From the NCBI GenBank assembly GCA_963921825.1, contig OY997591.1, forward strand, positions 31,393,825 through 31,457,824: DNA of 64,000 nt. Reading direction: 5' to 3'. This stretch comes from Erodium maritimum (taxonomy: Eukaryota; Streptophyta; Magnoliopsida; Geraniales; Geraniaceae). Positions 46,502-57,921 of the stretch are shown one piece after another (the first letter of the stretch is position 1; each line of letters opens with the position of its first letter). The notes beneath the pieces are model-generated. The model made no database searches, had not been told where the DNA came from, and worked only from the letters and a program-made list of their open reading frames with translations. Position numbers and translations under genes: made by a program.

Positions 46502-49152
46502 TAGGGCTTAAAAGTTATTTATGTTTCAATCAACTGTCAACATTCTTCGATACTATTTTTTCTGTTGGCATCAATGCTTTACTGTTCCCGTCTATCCTAG
46601 CCACCAGGGTTTCTCTCTATCCTAGCCACCAGGGTCAGCCACTATCGTTGCTCGTTCGCCGCCGTCTCCTCCGGCTTCCGCCTCGCCTTCCTCGGTGCTA
46701 CCCGTGCTTGCCAGTACCGTCGTGGTATCACACCAGCCGACACCGAGTTCTGCAACTTATCGCGCCGCCAGCCTGCATCGCGTAGCCTCGCTGCTCCGTC
46801 GTCCCCATCGCCATCTACAACCGCTCTCAATCCATTTCCGGCCGTCCAGCCCCAGATCTATCTCTCCACGCCCGTTTCGCGTCAGAAATGGAACTCTCCG
46901 GCCAGATCCAAGCCCCGCCCGACATGCAACAGATGCACGGGCCCCCGCCTGCCGTGCTCGAAGCCAACCCCGGCGAACCTCCAGCGTTGATGGCGCTGCA
47001 ACCGTCTCCTCTGCCGGATCCCGAGCAATAGACGACCCCGTTAGCCCTGAAGGACAAACCAGAGTCGAGTCACGTTACGGTTGAAGGTGTTGGGTCTTCG
47101 GCAGTCGGTTTGGCCCAAGAAGACCGTCAGTTGGTGGTGTCGGCCCCGTACCGGGACTGTCTCACTCTGTCTCGCCCTCCAAATCTGACGGAGGTGGGTA
47201 GCCCTAACCTCGGTCTGAACCAGGGAGTATGGCCGATGGTGGGGTCAGACGTACCTCGGGACCGACTCTCTCTCCCTCAACCTGCAGTTCCGACGGAGGG
47301 AGGCAGACCCAACCATCTGACGGAGAAGGGCATCTCCAGTTATATGCCGGTCCGACCATCAGACATCCACACTCGACGTCCAGATGGGCGAGGGCCAACT
47401 GGTAGGCCGATGGAGGACATCACAGATCGCATAGTCCCGGACTGGGAGGACGATGATGATGAGATAGTGGTCTCCGAGGAGGGCGTTCCTTTATTCACAA
47501 AGGGAACCTACCAATTTTCTCTCGCAGCTAGGGTTGCTAGTGACCGGATCTACAACCAACACACAGTCTGCGCGATGATGCTCCAGAAATGGAAGGTGAC
47601 GGGCATCCAGGTGGAATTTATGTCACCAGAAGTCACGGGCTATCACTTCCCGTCTGAGGAATCGATGGAGAATGTCTGCCACCGGGGCCCATGGAGCTTC
47701 AAGGGATACCCCCTCCTGCTAGAGCCCCTCACGCAGTTTGCCCGGGCCAAGGATATCTAGTTTCACCATGTGGAAATTGGGGTCCGGGCGCTCAACATAC
47801 CGGGAAAGGCCAGGAATGACTACGTCCATGGCCTCATTGCTGCCAGCATTGGTACCCAGGTCCCGTCGGCCCCCATCCCGTTTGATCGCCGGGAGGACAT
47901 GTTCTTGTGGCTCAGGGTTCGGATGGAACTACAACGACCTCTTCGGCGGAGGGTTCGCCTTCGGTTCCCAAGTACCACAACTTCTGAGGTTATTGACTTA
48001 CAGTATGAAAGGATAGTCGATTTTTGTCGCAGGTGTGGTATGATAACTCACAAGATTTCGGGATGTACGACCCTGTTGCCGGGGATCGGTCGAGAGGAGG
48101 TTCGGTATGACCGATCTATCCTGGTCCCAAATCAGATGAATGTGGACAGGTTGCTGGAGACGGTCTGGAATACACCTCCCCCGGTGACCCACCCGTCTAT
48201 CACATATCTTCTGAGTGACTTGTCTCTGAATCCGATGATCCGATCCAGGGAGATTACTATGGGTAAACAAGTACCCAGCTCAGACCAGTCGAAGTCTGAT
48301 TATCTGGCTAAGGTTATCCCAGGAGGGGTAACCACATTATTGCAAGAGGGAGCGCACCGCGTCTCTGGGCCGCCACCAGGCTTTACAAAGCCCGATAATC
48401 TGGCTAATGTCCATCCTGCTGATGAGACGTTGGCCCGAGCTGGATACGCTGATCCTGAAATGACCCGAGAGGGGAAGCAGAAGGACCCACAGGGGCAACA
48501 GAAAGATCACCAACCTGGACTGAGATATCAGAAAGATCCCCAGGCTGGACTGGGGAAAGGAGGGCCCAGTCGCGGTAAGGGTAAGATGCCCACCAGGAAA
48601 ACAAGGGGAGAATCCCTCTATGATCATCCACCGGAAGTGAGGAAGCAGCAGGAAGACTCGCCTCCCCAGCATCACACACCATCCCAGACCTACCTGAAGA
48701 CGAAGGGGGCAAACCAACCGGAGGCACAGGTGTCTCCAATGCAGGAATGAACCGACCCAGCAGGGGTGGGTGGAGTCGCCTTCGGACTATACCTAAAGAC
48801 CCGGGGCAGCCGATGCTGGGAGGTCCCGGCAGCCTGCACAATCAGCAAAATTTATTTTTATGCACTCTGATTATCTGCTTTATGTTTGGAACTTTTTGTC
48901 CTCTGTTTGTTTTAGGACTATCTCTTTTATGTCTCGTTATATTGGGACGGTTGTAAGGAGTTGGCTTAGTTTTGTGCCCACGATGCAAAGTGGGCTATTA
49001 TTATGGGTCCATGAGCGCCGGGCTTGCTACGGTCGGCCCGGACATAAATCCGGAACCTGAGGCGGTCACGCCTCACCCTACTTAATTACCATTTAGTATT
49101 AATGAAAGTCTCTGGTTACCCGTTTCAAAAAAAAAGTAGGGCGTAAAAGCTC
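46502..49152 (+). mobile_element. L1-type LINE-D with ORF1 but no ORF2
   Basis: An imperfect target duplication flanks it: GTAGGGCTTAAAAGTT at 46502-46517 and GTAGGGCGTAAAAGCTC at 49136-49152. The insert ends in CCCGTTTC plus nine A at about 49127-49135. The leader contains a 25-bp unit TATCCTAGCCACCAGGGTTT repeated twice (46594-46637). ORF1 (46888-48750) is followed at once by a 3' UTR of about 380 bp. No endonuclease or reverse transcriptase is encoded. Its 3' UTR differs from that of units A-C, so this is a second family. Confidence 0.8.
46888..48750 (+). pseudogene. LINE-D ORF1 relic: DUF4283-like domain and zinc knuckle
   Basis: From ATG 46888 the frame spans 621 codons with two in-frame TAG codons, at 47029 and 47758. 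The second stands where this family has a tryptophan (DI-stop-FHHVEI). The middle reads FTKGTYQFSLAARVASDRIYNQHTVCAMMLQKWKVTG and HRGPWSFKGYPLLLEPL, typical of plant LINE ORF1 (DUF4283). The knuckle follows as FCRRCGMITHKISGC at about 48022-48066. The C-terminal third is rich in Gln, Pro and charged residues and is low in complexity. No frameshift is seen, so decay is recent. Confidence 0.8.
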
Positions 49153-49520
49153 TGTTCTCCAGAATATTGTTCGGGTTGACCGTCGCTAACCCAACTCTCA
49201 TGGACCCGTAAAAACAAACTACTTTGGATCGTTGACACTACCTCAAGGCATCCCCTTACCAGCATTTCAAAAGGACAAAACAGGAAATAAAAAGTCCATC
49301 CGCCGTAAAGAAAAACACAACCCAAACTAAAACAATAGTAATGATCTACTTCCTTGCTCCTCTTGGGACAACCAAACAACGTCGGTCCCGAGCCAAGATG
49401 GGTAGGTCCCGAATCCCAATTCCACTGATTGCATCGCTCTAAAACATTCTCCAAGCGGCTCGTATAGGTGTTCGGTGGGTAACAATTTACCAAAACCAAG
49501 CATCGACAAAACAAAGCCAT

Positions 49521-50860
49521 AAACTGTGGAGGCCTGTTCGTGAATAACCCTGAAGGTTCATTATAGTCTTATCGACTCTATGTTACCTCGATCGACGAGG
49601 ATAAGGAGAGTAACCACCAGCGGCTTGCCTGGTTGAAGCGTAGATACGACAATGTTGGAGGGACATGATAAGGACGGCGGCGACTGTGCTCGGGCGTTGC
49701 AGGAAAAGATTGTTGGTTTAAAATATGCAGAATTGATATAGTTGCAGAATAGAACTGAAAAAAAAAACAAGAAATAAGAATTAATTGGAACAACCAACTG
49801 GTGTGACGTGCATAACGAGAAAGTAGTTGTGGTGTGGCACGGAGGTCCACTGACTTGAAAGAAAATTTCCTGGAGTGACCGTGGTGGCGATCAACGGGGG
49901 TTCCTCCCCAAGGATCTCACAACTCTAACCAGTAGCGCGCCCACTCGCTCTACTTGATGTGGAAGCAGCAGGACAAGAACCAGAATGTAGGTGTAATGGA
50001 ATAAAACGTTTGGGAGAAGAACTATCACTGTATAATATGGCTCCGGAATTCAGTAAAAAATGTGAAGAAACAGTGAAGCCCATAGACTGTATTTATAGTG
50101 GACAAACGTAAGGCTAAAAGCGTAAAACTCCTTTGATTTTCAAAAGCTAGATATGTTGAAACGTGGGTCAACCCCCATTAAAATTCGGAACCAATTGATC
50201 CCCTCAACGCACGACTTGTTCAACGAATTTGAAAGTATTTGAAAGAGTCCTCAACAAGGTTCTTAAAATCCCTAGGCGCTAGTCGAGCGGCTAGGGCCTT
50301 TGAGAAATTAATCGGGAATTAGTCAGGTCGGACAACAAGGAAATGGGGCATAGGCAGGCCTAGTCGGGATTTCTAGAACACTAATCCTCAATAGTAAATT
50401 GAAAAAGTGATTGTCTGCGCCCGGCCCGGACAACAGCAGCGGTGCATGCGAGGCCAAGTTAGGCCCAACCAGCATAGGCCCAATTGGCTTGTTGAACAAC
50501 AGGGAGAGAGGAGCTATTATAAACACACCAACCATCTCCAATTCTACCGATTTGGGACTTAGTGAAACAAACCAAAGTTTTTAACAACCATTTTTTCCAA
50601 CAAAGATGACTACTTAATGCGAAAAAAGGAGGAAGAGAGAGCTCTATCGACAGTCTCTATAGCCAAAGCTATAAAAGCCGTCGACGACGGTTAAGGTTTT
50701 GGGGGGTGTGAGATCTCGCAGAACTTTTGGAGAGTTTTAATTGTTAGTTTATTTTACGGGCTTATTGAATCCATACAATCTCCCTAAAAATATTCCAGCG
50801 TCAATCTGAAATGAATTAGAACGAAAATGATGTACAAAGGATTATGTGTTTGAAATGTTT
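49521..50860. other. Unassigned repeat-derived region
   Basis: About 1.3 kb with no convincing gene. Near 50268-50315 lies CCTAGGCGCTAGTCGAGCGGCTAG, a short palindrome-rich word. Near 50630-50700 a sequence resembles the 5' leader of LINE units B and C (AGAGAGAGCTCTATCGAC, GCTATAAAAGCC). A TATTATAAA word at about 50515 could be a promoter relic. I infer old LINE or mixed repeat sequence. Confidence 0.35.
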
Positions 50861-51313
50861 TTTTGAGAATAAACGATGTAATATTATAAACGAAAGACGC
50901 TTACAAGAATGAAATACTGAAAAGCACATAAAAGGAAATAACAATAGAAATGAAAGTAAAGTCTCTCTATAGAGATCAAAGGCCGTCTGGAGGAGGATAC
51001 TGCGGTAGCGTCACATGCGATACTGAGAAAGCGTCTGGTGATCACCGATACAGCGACTCAAACTGAGGGGCAAGGGCCGAGCAGACCTATTGTTGAGATT
51101 TCCGATTGGGCATAATGTGCTCCAGCAAACTACTGAAGCCCTAGATGGACGCCTCGGGCAGCCTTGTAATCAGGAACTGAAATGGCTCAGTTGGATTATG
51201 CATCCTCCCGAGGAACCACCAGGTGATAATGAGGGCCCTTAAAAATGTTAAATTGCTGATTCCCGATCTGATTGGAGAATGCTGCGCCGGTACTTGGTGG
51301 AATCCATGCCACC
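50861..51313 (-). mobile_element. Inverted LINE 3' end, cut by chromovirus Tekay-2
   Basis: The minus strand ends in ATTACATCGTTTATTCTC followed by seven A (T-run at about 50861), the LINE tail form seen elsewhere here. The upstream part reads short broken frames. Its right side is interrupted exactly where the Tekay-2 LTR starts at 51314, and the other side lies beyond the window. Confidence 0.55.
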
Positions 51314-54300
51314 TGTAAAACCCGCTTCGCTTTAAAAAGGGTATTAAATTACAATCCGAAAACCTTAGGGTAGGTTTTTGAAACAAGTGGCAAAAAAAAA
51401 ATGGAAGCTGGGCAGGCCAGGCCAGACTCGCTAGCCAGTTTGGGCTTGAGCCCGTTTTCTTGTCTGAGGCCCGAGAGGCCGGCCCAAGTCGCGTCCATAT
51501 AAGCTGAAACTCTTAGGGTTTCAACGTCAGAAACGCGCAGCCACACCTCCCTCTCCTCTCGATTCTCTCGACCCGTTCCCTCTCTCCTTCGTCTTCCTCA
51601 CCGAACTCTGACCGTCCACCACCAGCTCCGGCCACCGTCGTCCTGAGCTCCTCACGCCGTCACCGTCACCGTCTCCGACCTCCCTACCTCTCTCTTATCC
51701 TTCATCTCACGACCCACTTTCTCCATCTCCGTCCAGACCATCTCCCGAGCCTCGCCATCGTCCCGAGCTCGATCCCGACCGCCACAACCCACCCCGACCG
51801 CGGCTGTTCAGATCCGGCGCGAGGTTCGCCGTGCACCTCCGCTTCCACCGCCGCTCCCACCGCCGCTCTCCACCGTCTCCCCTGCCACCGTTTCGGTACA
51901 GTGAGTTCTCGGCCCGTGGAACCTCGGCCGATAACGGCGTCGCCGGTGGTCGGCCGGACCCAAATCTGATATCGTCCTTCTTCTTTTATTTTCCTTTCCC
52001 GAGTTCGTTCGGATCTGGTTGGTGATAGAACAGAACTCCTGAAAGGGGAAAGAACAGAACAAGCGTGATTTCGGTCTTAGTTAAAGGAATATTGGGTTTT
52101 GGTGTAAATCTGAAATGTAAAGAGGAACAAGAGATTAAGGGTGTTGTTAATATGTTCAAACAAATTCAGATCTGATTAACTGTGAAAAAAAAATGTTTAA
52201 GTTGAGTGTTAAATCGAAAATCAGATTTGAAATAAAAGTTTCGATCTTGGTATTTCGGACGTAAAATCGTTATTGTTAAAACTAGATCGGGTTAAGTTAA
52301 ATGGGTTTTAAAACAAAAGTCTGTCGTTAAAATGAAACCTGAGTTACGTTAAATCAAAAAGGGAAAACGAAATCAGATCGGCTTTAGAAGGGTTTAGGAC
52401 CAAAATCTCGAGTTTGGAAAAGGGCTGAAGGGAATCATTTTGTTTTAAAATCAAAGTCGAAATTAAATAAAGCAAAGGAGTTTCAAAGATGGTTTTGAGT
52501 TAAAAATGGTTTTAACTGGGTTTTGGATCAAATCTGAGTTCGGTGCGCGGGTGCTCGAACCCGATCCGTCGTAACCCTACTTTTATCCCGCTCGAGTTTA
52601 AAGGACAACTGTCGGTTTTAAATTGGACAAATCGTAACCTTTAACTTAACGGCGTAACCATTATAAATTCGTGGTTTCGTGTTAAATTTAGAGTCCGGCT
52701 TCGATCGAAGGGGAGCCTCGGAAAGAAATTTACGTAACCCGGGCAGATTCGCCATGTCGGGCGAATCGGGCCTTTACGGGTCCTTTATCGACAATGTCGA
52801 GTATTTCGGAAGTTTGGGAGTGATCGACATTGTCGGGGTTATGTTTGGGCGTTAAGTTTATTAATTTCCGGTTTATTCCTACTGGTTTAAAAGTGCTTTG
52901 AAATTTGTGTTCTTTTAGATCGTGCTGCGGACCGAGGCAAAGGGAAGCTCAGCGAGTGACTGGGATCATCTCGGGTTTTAGTGGAGCGCTTTTGGAGTTG
53001 TTTACGAGGTAGGGAAAAGTAGCCGGATCTCGGCCCTGACTAAGGAAAGTTAACTGTAGAATTGCATGTGGCACCGGGGTGTCGTGGGTTATCTAGGTTA
53101 TCGAATATTAGAAAAGCTTGTTACGGGAACTTAGTAATTATTGGAAAGGCATGTGACACTTAGTAGTGTCGTAGGAGCAGAGAACTTAGCGATAATTGAT
53201 TTACTGGCGGCATATGACCATGCCCGGAGGTTGTTTGTGAAACTAGTGATCTTAGGACTGTTGGAGGCATCGATTATGCCGGAGGTTGTTGTGCGTTATT
53301 TTGTTGTTGAGTTTGGGTGGCCTTGAGAGCCCGTGTTATTTTATTGTTGAGTTGGGTGGCCTTGAGAGCCCGTGTTATTTATTGTCGAGTTTGGGTGGCC
53401 TTGAGAGCCCGTGTTATTTGTTGCCGAGTCTTGGGTGGCCATGAGAGCCCGTGTTGTCGTTTCGGTGTTTTGGGTGGCCGTGAGTGCCCGTGGGGTTATG
53501 AACCCGTACTTTACCGTTGTTGTCTTGGGTGGCCATGAGGGCCCGTAGGGTTGTTGAACCTGTGTTTGGTTGTTGGTGTCTTGTTGGCCTTGAGTGCCGT
53601 GGAGTTGTCACCGGTGTCCTTACTGTCTGTTTGAACTTGTTTGTGATTGTGATTGGTTACTTGTTACTGGTGGAGGTTGTGTGGTGTAGCTAGCCTCCCG
53701 ACTGGGATCGGGAGAAGCGGAGAGGTTGTGGGCTAGCTCCCCGACTGGGATCAGGGGAAGGACGCGCGGGTGTGGCTAACCACCCGACTGGGATCGGGTG
53801 AAGCGGAGAGGTTGTGGGTTAGCCTCCCGACTGGGATCGGGAGAAGTTGCGCGACAGGTCGACCGCCTGTACCGACTAGGATCGGAAAGGGCGAGATACA
53901 GAGATTGGTTACTGAGCAGCTGGTTTGCGATCCTTTGTGATCTTGTTTGGTATTGTGTGGTTGTCAGTCGTGTCTTGGAGGAGGTCGTCAATCGTAGTGT
54001 GGGGTCTACATAACGTGTCCGAGTGTTGAGTCGGTTGAGGAAAGTACTTTGGTCGGGTGTGTGTGTCTTTGAGTCTTTGTTGGTGTCACCGGCTTATTCT
54101 GCTAAGTATGCCGTAGTCAGTCTGTTATCTGTGGTGGTGAGCGAACGCTCACCTCTAGCTGCTTTTCCTACAGGTACCGTTCGCAGTCTGGACTAGGTGA
54201 GCTTCTGAAGCTTGAAGAGCTTGAAGCGGGTTGCTGGGTGTTTGAGTCTAGTGACGTGTACCTCGTTTTGTCCAAGTGTGGGACTAATATTTTTTTTTGA

Positions 54301-54430
54301 GATGTAAATAATATTCTTTTGTTGAACTAAACTGGCTTTTTAAAGTGATTTAATGAAAACAGGTTTCAAGTATCGTATCTTTTTAAATGTTCGCGTCCCG
54401 AGTTCGGTTCGCTGAAATTGGGGCGTGACA
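51314..54430 (+). repeat. 5' LTR of Tekay-2
   Basis: 3117 bp. The first 1.4 kb (to about 52738) is unrelated to the Tekay-1 LTR and holds a TATAAG site near 51497 and a pyrimidine-rich leader. From 52739 on it closely matches Tekay-1. It carries about seven GGTGGCCTTGAGAGCCCGT-type units at 53318-53600 and four hairpin units CCCGACTGGGATCGGG at 53697-53845. Confidence 0.9.
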
Positions 54431-54557
54431 GCTTGGTATCAGAGCTCGAGGTTTCACACCTCGGACTGCACGTCAATTAGGTGGGAGAGTCGAGTCAGTA
54501 AAGTCCCGTCGTGCGTTGGGTACGCAAGTCGGAACTCGTGTGTAGACCCGTTAGGAT

Positions 54558-54677
54558 TTGAGTCCTGTTTTGTTTTGTGCTTGTGCAGTACGGGGTTACT
54601 GGCACAGTGTTTGTGTGTTGCTGCGTGAAACGTTTTTAAACTGTCACGACTCGACTCAGGAGCGCTCCTGTGGTCGA
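54558..54677 (+). repeat. Left copy of the 120-bp direct duplication at the copia element
   Basis: Tekay-2 leader sequence from TTGAGTCCTGTTTTG to CTCCTGTGGTCGA, repeated without a difference at 63126-63245. The two copies bracket the copia element. The undisturbed order in Tekay-1 (GTAGTCGAGGGTGACGG near 35493) shows that the sequence is normally single. Confidence 0.95.
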
Positions 54678-56365
54678 TGTTAGTCTTAGTGCCCGTAGTT
54701 CAATCCTAAATGTCCAAATGTATATATCATCGTTAGCAATAAAATTAAAGCGGCTTTATATTACTTATGTGTTGGAGTAATATATCGATATGTGCTCTGA
54801 TCTATGCCCACCATGCGAATAGAACAATAGATCGAGATAGATCACACTCGATGGGTCCCTAGTCAACAAAGCTTCACTAGAAGCGACTAGTATGAAAGAT
54901 GGCTCTTTATGGCTTACGTTCTGTTAGTCATTGGAATGGGATTCCGGAGTCTGATCATAGATATCATGTGGGACATGATATTGGACGACCCGCCCTGAAT
55001 ATGTGCCATAGATTAAGTCATGAACATATTCAGTGTTGTAGCTTGTCATGTATCCTTAGACCAAGGAGTCTTTGTGATCGCTATGTAGTCAACAACTGAG
55101 TTTGACCTGAGCCTAACGTTGTCCGTAACAGGGCTTCCATAATGGCCAGGATTGGCTTGGGGACGGGCTACATGAGTGACACGAAAGACGGCTAAGGGAT
55201 TTATCCCTCATACTAAGGTATGGGAAAGATATCGGTTCTCGGCCACTTGATCGAGAGTGACTGGAAGAATAGCATGGCCATGCACATGATACTGGGTATC
55301 ATATCTTCAGTCATCTCACATATCAAGGAACGGTGATTGAGAATAATAAGGATGACGGCTCTATGCCTTATCTCAATCAGGATATCGGAGATAAAAGGAT
55401 AATGACAGGGACGACGGAAAGGTTAGAATCGACAGGGTCGATTCGTTATGTAGTGTCAGGCAATACTAAAGTCTCGTTAGTTGCCACTTAAATAGGATCA
55501 AGTAAAATGGGATTTTACGTTGATCTATTGACATGCATAAACCTAAGGGTCACACCGGAGGATGAAACTCATTGACACATTTATGGAGAATGGCCAAAAG
55601 GGAGTTGTCTCGGGACATGACCAAAACTGGGTTTTGGGTCATGTGCCCGTAAGTGAATAGGACTTTACGGATCGAGACAAGGCTTGGAGTCTTGGGATTG
55701 ATCGCGTCGGATAATGTTGGACATTTCCGGTATGGAAGGCATGGAGGCGATGAGCGAATCACGGGACCTCGTTGGAAATGGTCACGGGCCATGTTCCAAG
55801 AGGCCCATGAAAGGCCCATGCAACCAAGGCCCATGGAACTAATTAATCAAGTCTTGATTAATTAGTACTAAGTAAGCAAGACAAGGATTAAGGTGTTGGT
55901 GATTCACCACCTAACCCAATCTTGTCTTGCCATACTTTGTCCTATTTACACCTTACTTGACACCATACTTGTCCCATGCCTTTAGTTGGACAAGTATGGG
56001 TTTTGTTATGTTTAAGTCATCTTTTTTCAACATAACAAACACAAGACAAGAATAGGAAACACATTTTCTCTCCTTCTTCCATGGCCATTTCGGGTTTGGC
56101 TAGTTTCCTCCTCCATTTTTGTGTTCTTGAGTCATCAAAGAGAAGAACTACGTGGCTTTGATTCCCGTGTGGATACGTAGGCGTCTTGGAGACTCAAGCC
56201 AATCATTCGTTAACCGGTGTTCTTGTTTTGGTAAGAACTAGTGCTGAATTTTTCTCTTGTTAATCCATTCTTTGTTAGTTGTTTCATGGTTCTAATGGTC
56301 TCTTGGTTTTCATTGATTTTCCGCTGCGAGTTGGTTCATCTCCAACCCTACCTCGAGACCCAACA
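54678..56365 (+). repeat. 5' LTR of the copia element
   Basis: 1688 bp with TG...CA ends and full similarity to the solo LTR at 29556-31232. Small frames inside (for example 54899-55099 and 55653-55865) recur in every copy of the LTR and carry no known domain. Confidence 0.94.
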
Positions 56366-57921
56366 GTGGTATCAGAGCCGTGCTACCTTCGGGATTCACA
56401 AGACGGTGTTCAAAGTTTCGGTTTTGCTTGAAAGTTTCGTTTTTGGCATGTTGTTTTGCTAAATTGTTTGATAACATGTTTTAAATTATTGTTTATGGAT
56501 TTAATACATGTAAAATGATTTTTTGAAAATTATTTCAAATCTGGAAATTTTGAAAAAAATTTGATTTTTCGGGTCTCGGGAGCGGGACTCTCGGGGAGCC
56601 GAAACCGGGACCGAACGGGGCTCCGTTGGACGGAGCTAGGCTAAGCATGACCATTGGATGGTTGATATGCCAAGGCTAAACCGTTTTGTTAGTTATGACG
56701 AGTTTGGAACCGTCATGATGAACTCGAAGATCAAATGTTCAAAAGTTTCATTTTTGAACGGTTTCGATAAACCGAGCATCAAAAAATTTCGAAACTTGGC
56801 TATTAATTAAAACCGGAAAATCACATGATGTTTGATAACATGCTTGTTTGATAACACGATGTGTGATGTGATGTTGGCATGGTGTACATAATAGCCCCGA
56901 GCTCGATTTAATTATTTATCGCTTTTCACGGCCTACGAGCCGTTAGTGTTAGCGTGTAATTATTCTTTCAAGGTGTGGTCGTCGAACCACTTGTTTGTAA
57001 TATTTATTTATTCCCGACCTGCGAGTCGTGTATTAAATTGTAATATTTTACTCAAGACGAAGAAAGGGCGAAAAGGTCATTTGGTGGCTTTTCGGGTGTT
57101 GGCATCGGCTTGGAGTCGGTGGAGCTCAAGAAGCTAGTGGGAGTTAGTTTAGGGGGCTATTATGTGCACATTTATCGCTTTATGCTTGGTTTAGTTTATG
57201 CATGATTAATTCTATGTGTTTTAGAATTGCATGCTTAACTTTATTTACCGAGCATATCACCTCACATGCAAAGATAAAATAGGAATTTTAATCCTTGTGT
57301 GTGAACCCTTAGAACCGTCATTGCATTGGATGTAGTTGACGGGTTCAAAGGAAGAATTAAATTGGATGTAATTTGAGGCATCATTGCATTTAGAATGTAG
57401 TTGATGTGCTCATCGCATCTAGGATGTGCCAAAGTTTTGAACACAACTGGACAAGTAAAAGCGGGTCATGTCCGATACCTCCCAATCATCAACACCTTAC
57501 TACCTCCCCGTCCTATGGTTGTCGTGCGCATTAGCGGAGCATCCATGGGGAAGCGGGGTAGTAGGTTTGGACGACATATGTGGGTGTCGTGCGCATTAGC
57601 GGAGCACCTACATAGTGACGAGCCATAGTTGAAAGTTGGTGGACCCGACTACGATTCTCGGCCTGAGGTTGAGCTAGGGTAACAGATAGGGTAAGTCGTG
57701 TACATAAGTACATACCCTAGCCAGGAGTCACATTGGATGTGATTGGATGGAGTCCTACCTACATAGCTCGATTAAGTGGTGAGCATTAGTTCAGCTTAAT
57801 CGAGTGAATCAAGGATCTTGGTTTCAGATTCTAAAGGTTTAGAATTGATTGTTGGTGTTTAAGCTTGATCTTCATAAAATTTATTCAGTTTACTGATTGA
57901 ATTTTATCTGTTGTAGATCAA
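56366..57921 (+). other. Copia leader before gag
   Basis: About 1.55 kb between the primer site and the gag start, without a supported frame. The word GTCGTGCGCATTAGCGGAGCA occurs twice near 57520 and 57587, indicating a small local duplication. Confidence 0.55.

Larger units (their letters stand above)
46431..49520 (-). mobile_element. Inverted LINE relic (LINE-E), split by LINE-D
   Basis: A run of 11 T at about 46431 is the inverted A-tail. The sequence rightward to 46517 reads on the minus strand as a LINE 3' end (TTGGATTACTCATTCCAAAAGAG plus A run). It resumes at 49136, on the far side of LINE-D, with minus-strand text resembling the LINE-D 3' UTR (CATGAGAGTTGGGTTAGCG). The 5' end is not clear; I place it near 49520, but it could extend to about 50100. 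No intact frame is present. Confidence 0.6.

Noticed and set aside
49125-49520. 131-codon minus-strand frame
   Set aside because: It spans the LINE-D tail junction and an inverted LINE 3' UTR; no known domain.
53697-53845. Regularly spaced hairpin repeats that could suggest a CRISPR array
   Set aside because: This is a plant LTR; the spacers are themselves repeats, there are no cas genes, and unit spacing varies.
54899-55865. Small frames of 66-94 codons that recur with high identity at several places
   Set aside because: They lie inside copia LTR copies (29.5, 54.7 and 61.5 kb); repetition reflects LTR copy number, and no domain is present.
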